DNA from: Candidatus Wallbacteria bacterium
Lineage (GTDB): Bacteria; Muiribacteriota; UBA6191; JACPRK01
Assembly (NCBI GenBank): GCA_016190005.1
Contig: JACPRK010000200.1
Span: 1 to 56,442, forward strand
Direction of reading: 5' to 3'
Length of the DNA: 56,442 nucleotides
The notes beneath the pieces were generated by a model that saw nothing but the letters and a program-made list of their open reading frames with translations, ran no database searches and had not been told where the DNA came from. Made by a program: the position numbers and the translations under genes. Each line of letters starts with the position of its first letter. Positions within the stretch are counted from its first letter, which is position 1. Positions 7,131 through 26,412 of the stretch are shown one piece after another.

Positions 7131-8321
7131 ATGTCCGGAACACCCGCAGATTCCACACTGATTTCGGCTCTCAACTCGCCGCAGTACGCCCTCACCTATC
7201 TGGCCCTGGCGTCGCTGGCGTATACCGACGTGCAGACCCCCGATCCCGCACCGCCGCAACCGGATGTCGCCACCGGCATCAAGAACGCGCTGGAAGGCCC
7301 GGCAGGAGCGACGCCGCTGCTCCCGGCGATCGCGGACTATCCCGGCACCTTTTCTCTGACCTGGGGACCGGGCTACGGCACTGCCGCGAGCCCGACGGAC
7401 TATTCGAACCTGGCCTTTGTCGCGACCTACTCGCAAGGCGGCAAGCCGTTGTTCTTGGTGGTTTCGATCCGAGGCACGGATGTGAGGGATCTCATCAAGG
7501 CCGGCATCATCAACCAAGTCTGGCAAGACATCGACGCTCTGAACCAGGTGCAGTGCCCGGCGGGCTCCTCGGCGAATCCGCTGCCATACGTGGCGAAGGG
7601 ATCCCACGAGGGGCTCTTCAACAAGATCTTGCAGCTCGTGCCGATCGGCGATGCCGTGAACGTCGGGACGACGCTGCAGACGTTTCTCAGCTCCCAGATC
7701 ACGGGCAATGTGCCGATCGTTGTCACCGGTCACAGTCTCGGCGCATGCCAGGCGACGATGCTGGCGACTTGGATGAAGTCGCAGTCCGGCTGCGTGGCGC
7801 CCATCATCCCGCAGCCGTTTGCGCCGCCGACGGCGGGTACGCAGGGGTTCTACAATCTCTACACGACGAACTTCCCGGGCTCGATCGCCTGGGCGAACCC
7901 CTGGGACCTGGTGCCCTACGCCTTCTGGAACATGGACCAGATGAAACAGCTCTGGGGCGGCGAGAGCCCGGGCGGGCAATCGTACGGTGGACCTCCCCTC
8001 GACAAGAGCACGTTCGGATTGGTTGTCCGGGGATTCGTGGAGCATTTCGATAAAGCAGTGAAGAACGGTTCGGTGACGCCTTACGTGCAGATCCCATATG
8101 CAAAGCTGGGCCCCTACACGGGAAGCATCGGGACACCGTCGATGCTCTCGAGCTTCTTTGCGAACATGAAAGAGCCAGTGCCCGGCGACGCGTGGATGGC
8201 GCAACTGGAGTGGCAGCACTTTCCGCCGTGCTACTACAACTTGGTTTCCCGCGCCAAGGGCGTGAACCCGTACCCCATTTATCCGCCAGGCAGCGAGGTC
8301 GTGCCGCCGCTGTTGAGCTGA
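7131..8321 (+). CDS. Class 3 (fungal-type) lipase domain protein
   Basis: 396 residues; the ATG is preceded by GAGAGGAG at good spacing. An alpha/beta-hydrolase of the lipase_3 family. The nucleophile elbow is GHSLG with Ser202; the oxyanion-side segment VVSIRGTDV is at about 110-118. Asp259 in NPWDLVPYA and His363 in QHFPPCYY complete a plausible catalytic triad. Members hydrolyse acylglycerols or phospholipids. No signal peptide is visible, so it is cytoplasmic or exported by a non-Sec route. It lies 190 bases after the PqqD-like gene and 135 bases before the MACPF gene on the same strand, consistent with a membrane-attacking set (inference). Confidence 0.85.
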   Translation: MSGTPADSTLISALNSPQYALTYLALASLAYTDVQTPDPAPPQPDVATGIKNALEGPAGATPLLPAIADYPGTFSLTWGPGYGTAASPTDYSNLAFVATYSQGGKPLFLVVSIRGTDVRDLIKAGIINQVWQDIDALNQVQCPAGSSANPLPYVAKGSHEGLFNKILQLVPIGDAVNVGTTLQTFLSSQITGNVPIVVTGHSLGACQATMLATWMKSQSGCVAPIIPQPFAPPTAGTQGFYNLYTTNFPGSIAWANPWDLVPYAFWNMDQMKQLWGGESPGGQSYGGPPLDKSTFGLVVRGFVEHFDKAVKNGSVTPYVQIPYAKLGPYTGSIGTPSMLSSFFANMKEPVPGDAWMAQLEWQHFPPCYYNLVSRAKGVNPYPIYPPGSEVVPPLLS

Positions 8322-8456
8322 GGGCGCCGCTCGTTTGGGGCTCACGAAAGCGGGGAAGGTCAGTCCCCTTCCGGAAGCAGTGATCAACCGGAGCGCTTAC
8401 GAGCCGCGATGAGCCGTCGGACGGCTTCGTAGATTCCAACGACTGCTATAGATCCC

Positions 8457-10256
8457 ATGGCCAACCAAGACCTGTTGACCACATTCGCCGACGGCGCGCT
8501 TACAATCTCATGGGAGCACGGGCGATTGCGTGCCGAGAGCGGGGGCTCCATCGTCATGTACGACGGTGAGCTCTACATCACCATATGTTCGCCGCCGGGG
8601 CAGTCGGGCGAGTCGCAACGGACGGCCACAGGGACTGAATTCCTGGTGCGCGTGTTTCCTCCGGGAGTGGTTGCCGCCAACGAGTCGGGCACGGCTCTGA
8701 CGGTACGGAATCTGCGCTGGCTGCCGGGAACACGCTGGGCAATTTCGCTTCACGCGCGGGGGGGGCAGTTGCTCGAGTCCAGCGAGTTTACGGTTCCATC
8801 AGTATCCGCGCCGGCAGCAGAGCAAGACTCTGGCATCATTACAGGAAGCAAGGAGAGTGGAATGTCACTAGCCGATCTCATGATCAGCCTCAAGAAGGCT
8901 TCAGGCGATGAGCTTACGATTTCCGCGCCTCTCGAGCGCACCAGTCCGCTGCCGGCTCTTCGCAAGAAACTGGGAGCTTGGCTCGAGGATACGGACCGTT
9001 TCCTGATGCGTGGTAAGCCGATCGTGAAAGAGGAGGAGAGCCTTCAGACCATCGGCGATGTTGTTTCAACGGACACACCCGCCACGGGTTTCAAGATCAA
9101 TATTGAGCTAGGGCAGGTAGGTGCAACGCAAGCAGGTTCTTCCGTGGGGACGCTTCCCGCATCCCGGGGAAGCCTGGAACCACCGCCGAGCCGCACGGAG
9201 GAGCTTGTCTCGCGCCTGCGGGCGGGAACAAGTGCCGTGCTGCAGAGTTACTCCCAGTTGTCGAATGGCGAACGGCTGGGATTGCTGAAACACCTGGGCT
9301 GCTTGCGCGGGCTCGTCATGAACTCGGACTTCATGGGCACAGACACGCAGAAGCACCCGGCGATCGACTGGGCGCACCGGGACGTGATGATGCTGAGCGC
9401 GGGCAGCTTACCCGACTTCCGGGTTCCGCGGGAGACCTACGACGAGCACCAGTCGATCTCGTACGAGTTTCTGGGGCACGAGCTGCGGAAGCTGACGGAC
9501 TACGGCGGCGAGCTGGACGTGAAGGCCAAAAACGTCTTCACCAGCCTGGGATTGAAGGCGAATCTGGTGAAGCAGGAGCATGACTACAGCACATCCAAGA
9601 CCACCAACATCTACTCACTGTGCGAACGGATCATTCCGAAGGTGCGCCTCTACTTTCCAGTCGAGGGGATCCACCTCTCCGAGGCGGCGATCGCGGATGC
9701 GAAAGAGATTGTGGCGCTGGCAAAGGGGGACGCCGCAAAGAAAAGCGCGTGCCTGGAGAAGATCAAGCACTTTCTGCGAGTGTGGGGCAGCCACGTGGGT
9801 ACCGAGTACCTGATCGGCGGAACCTTGTTCGTGGAAGACCGGCGCACTTCCAAGAACAAGGAAGACGAGCACAAATCACTGACGGACTTATCGCTGGCAT
9901 TGAATCTCAAACTGTCATTTCTGGATGCGCAAGCGAAGCTGCATTACCATCGCGAGGCGGAGGGCAAGGAGAAGTCGGAGTCCGAGAATCGGTTGATCAC
10001 AATTCAGGCGATCGGAGGCGACCCGGCAAGTGTCGGCGATCCGACGGGCTGGATCGGATCGTTGGGACTCTGCGAGAACTGGCGCATCCTGAAAGTGAGC
10101 GGATTCGTGCCGGTCTTCAGCCTGCTGCGGAAGAATGACGACATGGCAACGATCGCCGAGTTTCTCAAGACTCTGGCGGACGATGCGAACGCAGTATCCG
10201 GATCGCTTCACCTGCGCTCGTATGGCCAGGGCGTGAAGGTGACGGCGATGTCGTAG
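8457..10256 (+). CDS. MACPF-domain pore-forming protein
   Basis: 599 residues. Residues 1-115 look like a beta-sandwich (LTISWEHGRL, TITCSPPG-like strands), followed by a variable linker. The MACPF signature reads VWGSHVGTEYLIGG at 442-455, preceded by SISYEFLGHELR and a long helical segment; the C-terminal part (GGDPASVGD..WIGSLGLCENW..FVPVFSLL) fits the end of the domain. MACPF proteins insert oligomeric beta-barrel pores into membranes. There is no Sec signal. A TATAGA -10-like box sits four bases before the ATG, hinting at a leaderless transcript. The lipase is upstream and the EEP-fold gene converges 15 bases downstream. Targets could be rival bacteria, eukaryotes or the cell itself; none can be read from sequence. 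Confidence 0.83.
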   Translation: MANQDLLTTFADGALTISWEHGRLRAESGGSIVMYDGELYITICSPPGQSGESQRTATGTEFLVRVFPPGVVAANESGTALTVRNLRWLPGTRWAISLHARGGQLLESSEFTVPSVSAPAAEQDSGIITGSKESGMSLADLMISLKKASGDELTISAPLERTSPLPALRKKLGAWLEDTDRFLMRGKPIVKEEESLQTIGDVVSTDTPATGFKINIELGQVGATQAGSSVGTLPASRGSLEPPPSRTEELVSRLRAGTSAVLQSYSQLSNGERLGLLKHLGCLRGLVMNSDFMGTDTQKHPAIDWAHRDVMMLSAGSLPDFRVPRETYDEHQSISYEFLGHELRKLTDYGGELDVKAKNVFTSLGLKANLVKQEHDYSTSKTTNIYSLCERIIPKVRLYFPVEGIHLSEAAIADAKEIVALAKGDAAKKSACLEKIKHFLRVWGSHVGTEYLIGGTLFVEDRRTSKNKEDEHKSLTDLSLALNLKLSFLDAQAKLHYHREAEGKEKSESENRLITIQAIGGDPASVGDPTGWIGSLGLCENWRILKVSGFVPVFSLLRKNDDMATIAEFLKTLADDANAVSGSLHLRSYGQGVKVTAMS

Positions 10257-10271
10257 CCGGGACGCAGCGGC

Positions 10272-11393
10272 TCAGCAGAGGAAGGAGCGCGTGTCGCCGA
10301 CGGTGAAGGTGATGAGGGCGTGGTCGCTGAACTTCCTGTCGAGAGGGACGCCAATGGTGCGGGGCACAACATTGCCAGCCCCGCCGCCGACATTGGAGAG
10401 CCAATAGTCGTACATGTGCTTTCCCTTGGTTGTTCCGAATCCCTTCATGCCGGCAAAGAGCGGGATGCCCAGCTTTACATGATCCCGAGCCGTCTTGAAA
10501 TCATCGATGAACAGGCCAGCTTCCGTCCCTTGGGAGACGTCGATGCCGCCCGATTCACCGAAATAGCGGAATTTGTCGAGATGGATGGCATCGGGAGGCG
10601 TGTTGAAGTCTCCTCCGAGGAGAATCAGGCGCGGGTTGTCGGCCATGATATCGAGGGCCGCTTCTGCCTCCTTTGCTGCAGGGTCGACCTCCGTGACCAA
10701 GGCGAGGACAAGCAGAGGGACGAGCCTGCGGTAAATGAAGAAGAGCATCGATTCAACGGATGTGCAAAATCGCGTGCGGATGGCATCATTGGTGTAGATG
10801 TTGTGCGTCATACCGACGACGATTGTCTGGGCGGCAAGGATCTCGAGTTTTTCAATGGGTTCGGCAATTGCAGCGTTGTAACAGTCGGCGGGAATCATGG
10901 CTACAAAAGCGGGCCAGCGTTCATCCACGAAGTCAGAAATCTGCGTGTTCAGCATGAAGTTTGCTTCGTTCAGTTCCGTCCCGTACTCGTTGACGCAGGA
11001 AATATCGAAGTTGTAACCTGCGTCGATACCCCTCACATAGTTGTGTGCGCGAAGCTGTCGTAGGACGTCAGTGATGCTCGCCTTCGCTTTACTCTTGGTG
11101 GGTGCGGCGCGGACCGCGGCGAGCGGTCTATAGGCGGCGCTTCCCGCAATGACGATGGCCTCGACACAATTCAGCGCCGACCGGCCAGGGTCGAAGACAG
11201 TGGCCCACTGAAAGTCGTAGAGATCTTCAAGTGCGCTGAGGAGACGAACATCGGAGTCCTTTCCCGTAATCTCCGTAAAGCCGAAGATATCTGGTCTTCG
11301 CCCCTCTACCTCTTTTAGCATGCTGCTAAACTCATCCAGGCGCTGGCCTTTGGCGGCGAAGCGCTGAGCGTTCAAGTGGTAGACCGTGAACAA
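10272..11393 (-). CDS. Endonuclease/exonuclease/phosphatase (EEP) family protein
   Basis: 373 residues from a TTG start that has a GAGAGGAG ribosome site six bases upstream and an in-frame stop just before it. All metal-site residues of the DNase I-like fold are visible: Asn8 in HLNAQRF, Glu41 in FGFTEI, Asp262/Asn264 in GGDFNTPP, and Asp357/His358 in FSDHALI, with YDYWLSN before the last motif. Family members cleave DNA, RNA, sphingomyelin or phosphoinositides. An insert at about 150-235 is unusual. It is convergent with the MACPF gene. Sampled lines are about 50-57% G+C, well below the right half of the window, suggesting separate acquisition. Confidence 0.82.
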   Translation of the reverse strand: MFTVYHLNAQRFAAKGQRLDEFSSMLKEVEGRRPDIFGFTEITGKDSDVRLLSALEDLYDFQWATVFDPGRSALNCVEAIVIAGSAAYRPLAAVRAAPTKSKAKASITDVLRQLRAHNYVRGIDAGYNFDISCVNEYGTELNEANFMLNTQISDFVDERWPAFVAMIPADCYNAAIAEPIEKLEILAAQTIVVGMTHNIYTNDAIRTRFCTSVESMLFFIYRRLVPLLVLALVTEVDPAAKEAEAALDIMADNPRLILLGGDFNTPPDAIHLDKFRYFGESGGIDVSQGTEAGLFIDDFKTARDHVKLGIPLFAGMKGFGTTKGKHMYDYWLSNVGGGAGNVVPRTIGVPLDRKFSDHALITFTVGDTRSFLC

Positions 11394-11436
11394 GGCCGTC
11401 TCCTCTCATCGAGCCCCTGGCGCCCCACCCGGCTCC

Positions 11437-11793
11437 TTATCTGATCCCGGCTCGTTCTTTGAACACCACGATGTCCAGCTCGCAACGCTCCACCCTGTCG
11501 CGGAAATCCAGCCGTTCCCCCCTGAGCAGCGACTTTAGCTCCTCCAGAGTGCCCGCCACGCCCGTGATGGCTGTGCCGAGCCGGATCTCGGTCTCCACAA
11601 GCCGCTGGTTGCCGGCGCCGAGCCCGTGCTCGACGGCTTCGAGGCGGACGTTCGTCTGGTCGAGGCGGGAGTTGGCCTGGTCGACCCGAGAGTTGGTCTC
11701 CCGGATGGCGTCCCGGATCTCGGTCAGCACTCTCAGCGTGAGGTCGGTGGGCTTCACGGACAGGAGTCTACTGCCGGGGCCTGCCGGGTTCAA
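11437..11793 (-). CDS. Small coiled-coil protein
   Basis: 118 residues, or 106 if the GTG at 11757 is used. The body is one long amphipathic helix: LRVLTEIRDAIRETNSRVDQANSRL with repeating Asn/Gln/Arg heptads, then a second helix EELKSLLRGERLDFRDRVERCELDIVVF. This looks like a small predicted coiled-coil oligomer of unknown function. It has no signal peptide or membrane segment. It lies 43 bases upstream of the EEP gene on the same strand and may be co-transcribed with it. I do not recognise a named family. Confidence 0.6.
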   Translation of the reverse strand: MNPAGPGSRLLSVKPTDLTLRVLTEIRDAIRETNSRVDQANSRLDQTNVRLEAVEHGLGAGNQRLVETEIRLGTAITGVAGTLEELKSLLRGERLDFRDRVERCELDIVVFKERAGIR

Positions 11794-11914
11794 CGTCGGC
11801 CTTGCCGAGCTTGCCGAGCGGGTGTCACGTCTCGCGCCGGGAAACGGGGCAGTGGACGCTCCCAGAAGTCTCGGAGTAGCCTTTCAACGGCCTCGCCCGG
11901 CCAGCGGACTCAGC

Positions 11915-12250
11915 TCCATGCCCCAGGACCCGCTTGGCCTTCCAGCGCAGGTGCCGAAACACCAAGTCGAGGAACGCGCCCAGCACCTCGGTGACCAGGG
12001 AGGGATCGTAGGCCAGAAGATGCCGCCGCGCGCGCGTGTCGCCGGTCGTCCCCACAGTCAAAGCAGTGTGCGTGCGCAAGGCCATGAGCCAGGATCCCGC
12101 GCTCCAGGTACTTCTCGAACTCCCGTTTCACAAACGCCGGCAGGATGCGGTCGTGCTCTTCGTAGAGCGCCAGGAAGTTCCGGTAGTTCTCCTGGATGCA
12201 CTGGTACAGGACTGTCTGTTCGGGTTGCCTGCGCCGGGCTCCGCTTGCAC
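11915..12250 (-). pseudogene. Decayed IS91-like (Y2) transposase fragment
   Basis: About 60 codons (12224-12051) read the zinc-binding N-terminus of IS91-type transposases: QENYRNFLALYEE, LPAFVKREFEKYLERG, ILAHGLAHAHCFDCG. The next piece, LAYDPSLVTEVLGAFLDLVF (12016 onward), is in a different frame, and the CPSC-type zinc residues between are missing. The catalytic region is absent, so this is an inactive, deleted remnant. I see no element ends. Confidence 0.6.
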
Positions 12251-12362
12251 ATTTGACGGTTCGGTAAGCAGGCGCGACAAGCTGCCGCACCCGGCTCCTG
12301 ATCGGCAGTGAAATCGGCTGAAATCGACTGAAATGCCGGCCCGGCGCCAGCGTGCCGGGCGT

Positions 12363-12542
12363 GCAGACGAGCTGCTCGATGAGCTCGCCGGCGCGCTCGA
12401 TAGGGCCCTCGGTCCTCGGGTTTGCGCGGTCATGGCGGCGCACCTGTTCGGCGGCCGGGTGGAACTCGAACCCATCCTCGCTCTCACCCGGCCGCGGGGA
12501 ATCATGGTCATCGAAGATGCGGCGCAAGCGTTCAGAGGCCCG
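12363..12542 (+). pseudogene. Fragment of a DegT/DnrJ/EryC1/StrS-type aminotransferase
   Basis: About 60 codons on the plus strand read AVMAAHLFGGRVELEPIL and GIMVIEDAAQAFRGP. That is the central cofactor region of sugar aminotransferases (VHLFG..D..I and VIEDAAQ, where Asp contacts PLP). There is no N-terminal part, no catalytic Lys segment, and unrelated sequence follows. It lies antisense and tightly between the transposase remnant and the Lgt-like remnant. The 110 bases left of it hold nothing recognisable. Confidence 0.5.
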
Positions 12543-12589
12543 CGGAACCTGGGCCATCCAGGGGGACGCGGCCAATCCTGTGAGGAGTT

Positions 12590-13198
12590 TCGTAGCGTGA
12601 TACCGAAGCTCGTCCAACACGCCGAAGAAAACCGGACCGCGCGGGTCGTCGCGCAGCAACTCGAGCCCGAATCGGCTGAACCCGTAACCGTAGGAGTACA
12701 AAGCAATGACGCCCCCGGTTGGACGGAACTCCCTGGCGTAGTACCAGGTCAGCACGGCGACCAGGAGGAGGCAGCCAGTGAACCGCTGCAGAAGGCCTTC
12801 GCATCCGAGCCGACGAGGACGTCTCCCAGCCAGCCCGGGTACCCTCCTCTCCAGGCCATCCCGAGCTCCAGGAGTTGCGAGCCGAGGTACCCGCTCAGGA
12901 ACAGCAGGATCTCCCCCCTGTAGACGACCGGCATGGGAAGCCCGCGCTGGCGGCAACGCCGGTTGCCGAGCTCGATGGCGGCCAGGAAGGCGACGACGAG
13001 CATCGCGTCGTAGGCGTACAACCGCCACGAGCCGAGAGTCAGGAGCACCGGGTACACGTCTGGGACAGCTTGCAGAAGGTAACCCGAGAAATCCAGGGAC
13101 ACACGGCTCCTTTCGCCCGAGGCGAAATGAGTCGTGTGTCCCTGGATTTCTCGTGGCGCGCCGCCGAACGGGACGTTGTGGTAGAAGGCGAGCTCCAT
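12590..13198 (-). pseudogene. Broken Lgt-like (prolipoprotein diacylglyceryl transferase family) gene
   Basis: Two frames are needed to read it. The upstream part (13198-12750) gives a membrane segment around YAYDAMLVVAFLAAIELGNRR and LLFLSGYLGSQLLELGMAW. The downstream part (from about 12785) gives LTWYYAREFRPTGGVIALY, SYGYGFSRFGLELLRDD and FFGVLDELRYH, the typical end of Lgt-family proteins with its YG.SRF.LE..R motif. The frame shift lies near 12750-12790. Codons 13-35 of the start are replaced by a palindromic repeat (13086-13152). Not functional as written. The 90 bases between it and 13288 hold nothing I recognise. Confidence 0.6.
13086..13152. repeat. 67-base palindromic repeat (hairpin) inserted in the Lgt remnant
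   Basis: The left arm GAGAAATCCAGGGACACACG pairs perfectly with the right arm, and the inner part (CTCCTTTCGCC against GGCGAAATGAG) pairs with one mismatch, giving a nearly continuous hairpin. The core GGGACACACG is shared with the repeat at 47701. The pattern resembles mobile palindromes spread by single-strand (RAYT-type) transposases, none of which is in the window. Confidence 0.75.
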
Positions 13199-13287
13199 GG
13201 CTAGGCTCACGGTAGCAGGACGACGGCGGAGTCGAACACTCGCTCGCGCGAGTCCCTGAGCCGAGCAGGAGGGCCCCCCCCGAGGAG

Positions 13288-13755
13288 TCAATGAGGCAGC
13301 GGGAGCGAGACGCCGGGGCAGTCGGCGCGGGACCAGTCCTTGCGGTAGGCCTCGGAGACGCTGCCAACGTTGGGCCACTCGCCATAGCCGATGCTCAAGG
13401 ACGGGTAACCATCGCCCAGCGCGTCGCAGGCCTGGCGGTAGACCTCTCGCACGCTTGTCTCCTCAGGAACGTAGATTGAAAACTCCCTGCCGGCGGCAAC
13501 CGGCTCCAGCTGGTCGACCGGCCCGAACCGGACCATCCCGCAGTGGGCCTTTGCGATCGTCTGCAGGGCGGCGATCGTCCTCCGCGATGCCGCCGTGTAC
13601 ATCGCCCCGGAAGCGTCCTCGAAGTGGCCCGCCACCCAGTGGACACCCTTCTTCGGGGTCGCATGGCCATCCGCAGGCGGCCGTGCGGCGACCTCCGAGG
13701 TGCAGAGCGAAAGGCAAGCCAGGACCCAGGTGAAGGTCAGACATCTAGGGTGCAT
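13288..13755 (-). CDS. Small secreted protein of unknown function
   Basis: 155 residues from the ATG at 13755, which has GAGGAG six bases upstream; the longer reading to 13797 is not supported. A signal peptide is clear (basic start MHPR, hydrophobic core, cleavage after about SEVAA). The mature part contains three Cys, two of which could form a disulfide, and motifs such as RRTIAALQTIAKAHCGMV and EETSVREVYRQACDALG. I recognise no family. It is divergent from the giant surface protein at 14127 and next to the gene graveyard. Confidence 0.6.
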   Translation of the reverse strand: MHPRCLTFTWVLACLSLCTSEVAARPPADGHATPKKGVHWVAGHFEDASGAMYTAASRRTIAALQTIAKAHCGMVRFGPVDQLEPVAAGREFSIYVPEETSVREVYRQACDALGDGYPSLSIGYGEWPNVGSVSEAYRKDWSRADCPGVSLPLPH

Positions 13756-13842
13756 GATCAACTCCTCTTCGGTGTCGTGAACAGTACGCGCCGGCATCCC
13801 GCTTGCGCAAGTCCCCCGTGGGGCCGACCCCGTGAGCCATCA

Positions 13843-13945
13843 CCTGAGCTCGGGTTCGATGGGCCTGCCCAGCGGCTTCTGGCGGCCCTCGAATGGCGTG
13901 GCAACGTTCGAGAGGTGAGGAACTGTGTCGAGACCGCCGCGAGGC
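13843..13945 (+). pseudogene. Fragment of an NtrC-type (sigma-54-dependent) regulator
   Basis: About 34 codons read FDGPAQRLLAALEWRGNVREVRNCVETAA, which matches the conserved WPGNVREL.N region at the end of the AAA domain of NtrC-type activators (here W-R-G-N-V-R-E-V). Nothing of the Walker motifs or DNA-binding part is nearby. The rest of the gap from 13756 to 14126 holds no gene I can support, only the ribosome site of the next gene. Confidence 0.4.
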
Positions 13946-14126
13946 CTCAGAACCGGACCCGCTGCTCGATTCCCGGTCAACAAGGAGGACTGTTGGCTAC
14001 CTGGGCGACCGACATCCGGCGCCCGAGATGCCTAGAGTTGCTGCGCACCGTCCTCGTAGAGCGGGGGGTTGCGGTCCTGCCTCCAGCGTCGCGATGGAGC
14101 CGGTGCGGACCCTACAGGAGGTGTCC

Positions 14127-24620
<10,494 letters not shown>

Positions 24621-24828
24621 TCGCACTCGCTGCTCCAACCTGTCGCGGATAGGACCGCACCGAATCGCTCGCCCGGGGTCCGCTTGGGTCGCGCCGCGCT
24701 TCCAAACACCAGGTCCAGACCTGTAGCCTGAGCGGCGCGGCCCGCTGCCACACCTCACTTCGTGCGACGACCGCCGGGCGAATCCGGCGCCCGCGCCCGC
24801 GGTCGTGCCGGCTCCGGAGCCACTCCGC

Positions 24829-26412
24829 ATGCAGCCCGAAGCCCCAGAGGAATCGCCCGCCACCGCCCAGGCACCCGTTTCGACGGGGTCGAGGGTGGTT
24901 CGCAACAGCCTCTGGAACACTCTCAATTTCGCGATCACGCTGCCGATCGGGCTCTACCTGACGCCGTTCGTGTTCGGCAGCCTGGGCGATGCCGACTACG
25001 GCGTCTGGGCGATGATCGGGACGTTCACGAGCCTGACGTCGCTGGCCAACCTGGGCATCTCGACGGCCTTGACGCACTTCGTCGCCGCGCACCACGCGCG
25101 CGGCGAGACTGACATCATCGACCGCAAGGTGAACACGGCCTTCGTGGTCTACTGCGGCGTTGCGGCGCTGGTCTCGGCGGTCCTGATGCCGCTGATGCCC
25201 TGGCTGGCGCGGACCTTTTTCCAGGTTCCGCCGGCGCGCATCCCGGAGATCGTCCTCTATCTGCGCGCGAGCACGCTTGCCTTCTTCGCCGTGCTCGTCT
25301 TCACGGGCCACTTCTCCATCTTCCAGGGGCTGCAGCGGTTCGATCTGCTCAACATCAACGCCATCGCCTGGTCGCTGGTTTCGCTCGGCGGCACGGTCTG
25401 GCTGCTGGGCGCGGGTTATGGATTGGAAGGGCTAGTCTGGTTCTCGGCGGCGCAGATGCTGGTCTCGATCGCCATCTGCTGGCTCCTGATGAAGTCGATT
25501 CTGCCGGCGGTGGGCCTGAGGCCGTGGCGGTTCTCCGCAGCCGATGCGGCGGAGATCCTCCGCTACAGCGTGCACGTTTTCCTGGGGAGTCTCTCCGGGC
25601 TGATGATGGCGCAGCTGGACCGGCTGCTGATCGGCTACTTCCTGGAGATTCGCTATGCCGGGTACTACCAGGTGCCTTCGGATCTGGTGACGAAGGCGCG
25701 CGCGATCCCGTCGAACTTGATCGGGCCGCTGATGGCGGCGGCGTCGCACCTGGCGGCAAAGGAAGAGACCGAAAAGGTCCGCCAACTCTACTTGCGCGGG
25801 CTCCGCTACGCCCTCATCCTTGGCCTGCCGGGCTTTCTCTGGCTGGTGCAGTTCGCGGCGCCGTTCGTGACGGCCTGGATCGGACCGGGCAAGGCGGAGA
25901 TGGTGATGACGCTGCAGGTCCTGGCGCTGGCCCATCTGGCCAACGTGCTGACCGGGCCGGGAACGCAGGTGCTCGCGGGACTGGGCGCGCCGCAGTACGG
26001 GATGTGGGTGGGGATGGGAGCGCTCGCGCTGAACCTGATCGTGACGGTGGCGACGGTGCGCGAGCTCGGCTACCTGGCGGTGGTGCTGGGAGTGGCGGCG
26101 GGCTACGTGCTGGCGGCGCTCTGCTTCTTCCCGGTCGCCCACCGCCGGCTGTCGGTGACGTCGCTGGAGGTGCTCTCGAGCGCGGTCTGGCTGCCTGCCG
26201 CGGCCGGCGCGCTGGCCTCGTGCGTGATGCACGTTGCCGGCGCCAGCGCGTGGGCCACGAGCTTCGCGAAGGTCCTGCTGACCATCCCTGCATACTCGGC
26301 CGCCTACGGAGCGTTTCTCCTGCTGCTCGGGTTCCCGGGCGAACAGGATCGCCAGCTCGTGGAGCGCCACCTGCCGGCCTGGGTCGGACGCCTTCCCGGA
26401 GTGCGCCGGTGA
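24829..26412 (+). CDS. Polysaccharide flippase (Wzx/MATE-like)
   Basis: 527 residues from the ATG at 24829, which has CCGGAG nine bases upstream; a GTG at 24805 in the same frame is possible. The N-terminus NSLWNTLNFAITLPIGLYLTPFV and about 12-14 hydrophobic helices, with GDADYGVWAMIGT and LDRLLIGYFLEIRYAGYY, are typical of polysaccharide flippases in the MOP superfamily. It should move lipid-linked oligosaccharides or similar lipids across the inner membrane. It overlaps the glycosyltransferase gene at 26409 by four bases, so the two form an operon. The 208 bases between the giant gene and this start show nothing I can name. Confidence 0.87.
   Translation: MQPEAPEESPATAQAPVSTGSRVVRNSLWNTLNFAITLPIGLYLTPFVFGSLGDADYGVWAMIGTFTSLTSLANLGISTALTHFVAAHHARGETDIIDRKVNTAFVVYCGVAALVSAVLMPLMPWLARTFFQVPPARIPEIVLYLRASTLAFFAVLVFTGHFSIFQGLQRFDLLNINAIAWSLVSLGGTVWLLGAGYGLEGLVWFSAAQMLVSIAICWLLMKSILPAVGLRPWRFSAADAAEILRYSVHVFLGSLSGLMMAQLDRLLIGYFLEIRYAGYYQVPSDLVTKARAIPSNLIGPLMAAASHLAAKEETEKVRQLYLRGLRYALILGLPGFLWLVQFAAPFVTAWIGPGKAEMVMTLQVLALAHLANVLTGPGTQVLAGLGAPQYGMWVGMGALALNLIVTVATVRELGYLAVVLGVAAGYVLAALCFFPVAHRRLSVTSLEVLSSAVWLPAAAGALASCVMHVAGASAWATSFAKVLLTIPAYSAAYGAFLLLLGFPGEQDRQLVERHLPAWVGRLPGVRR

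Noticed and set aside
7083-8387. 434-residue minus-strand ORF across the lipase gene
   Set aside because: Arg/His-rich off-frame shadow of a gene with an intact catalytic triad on the other strand.
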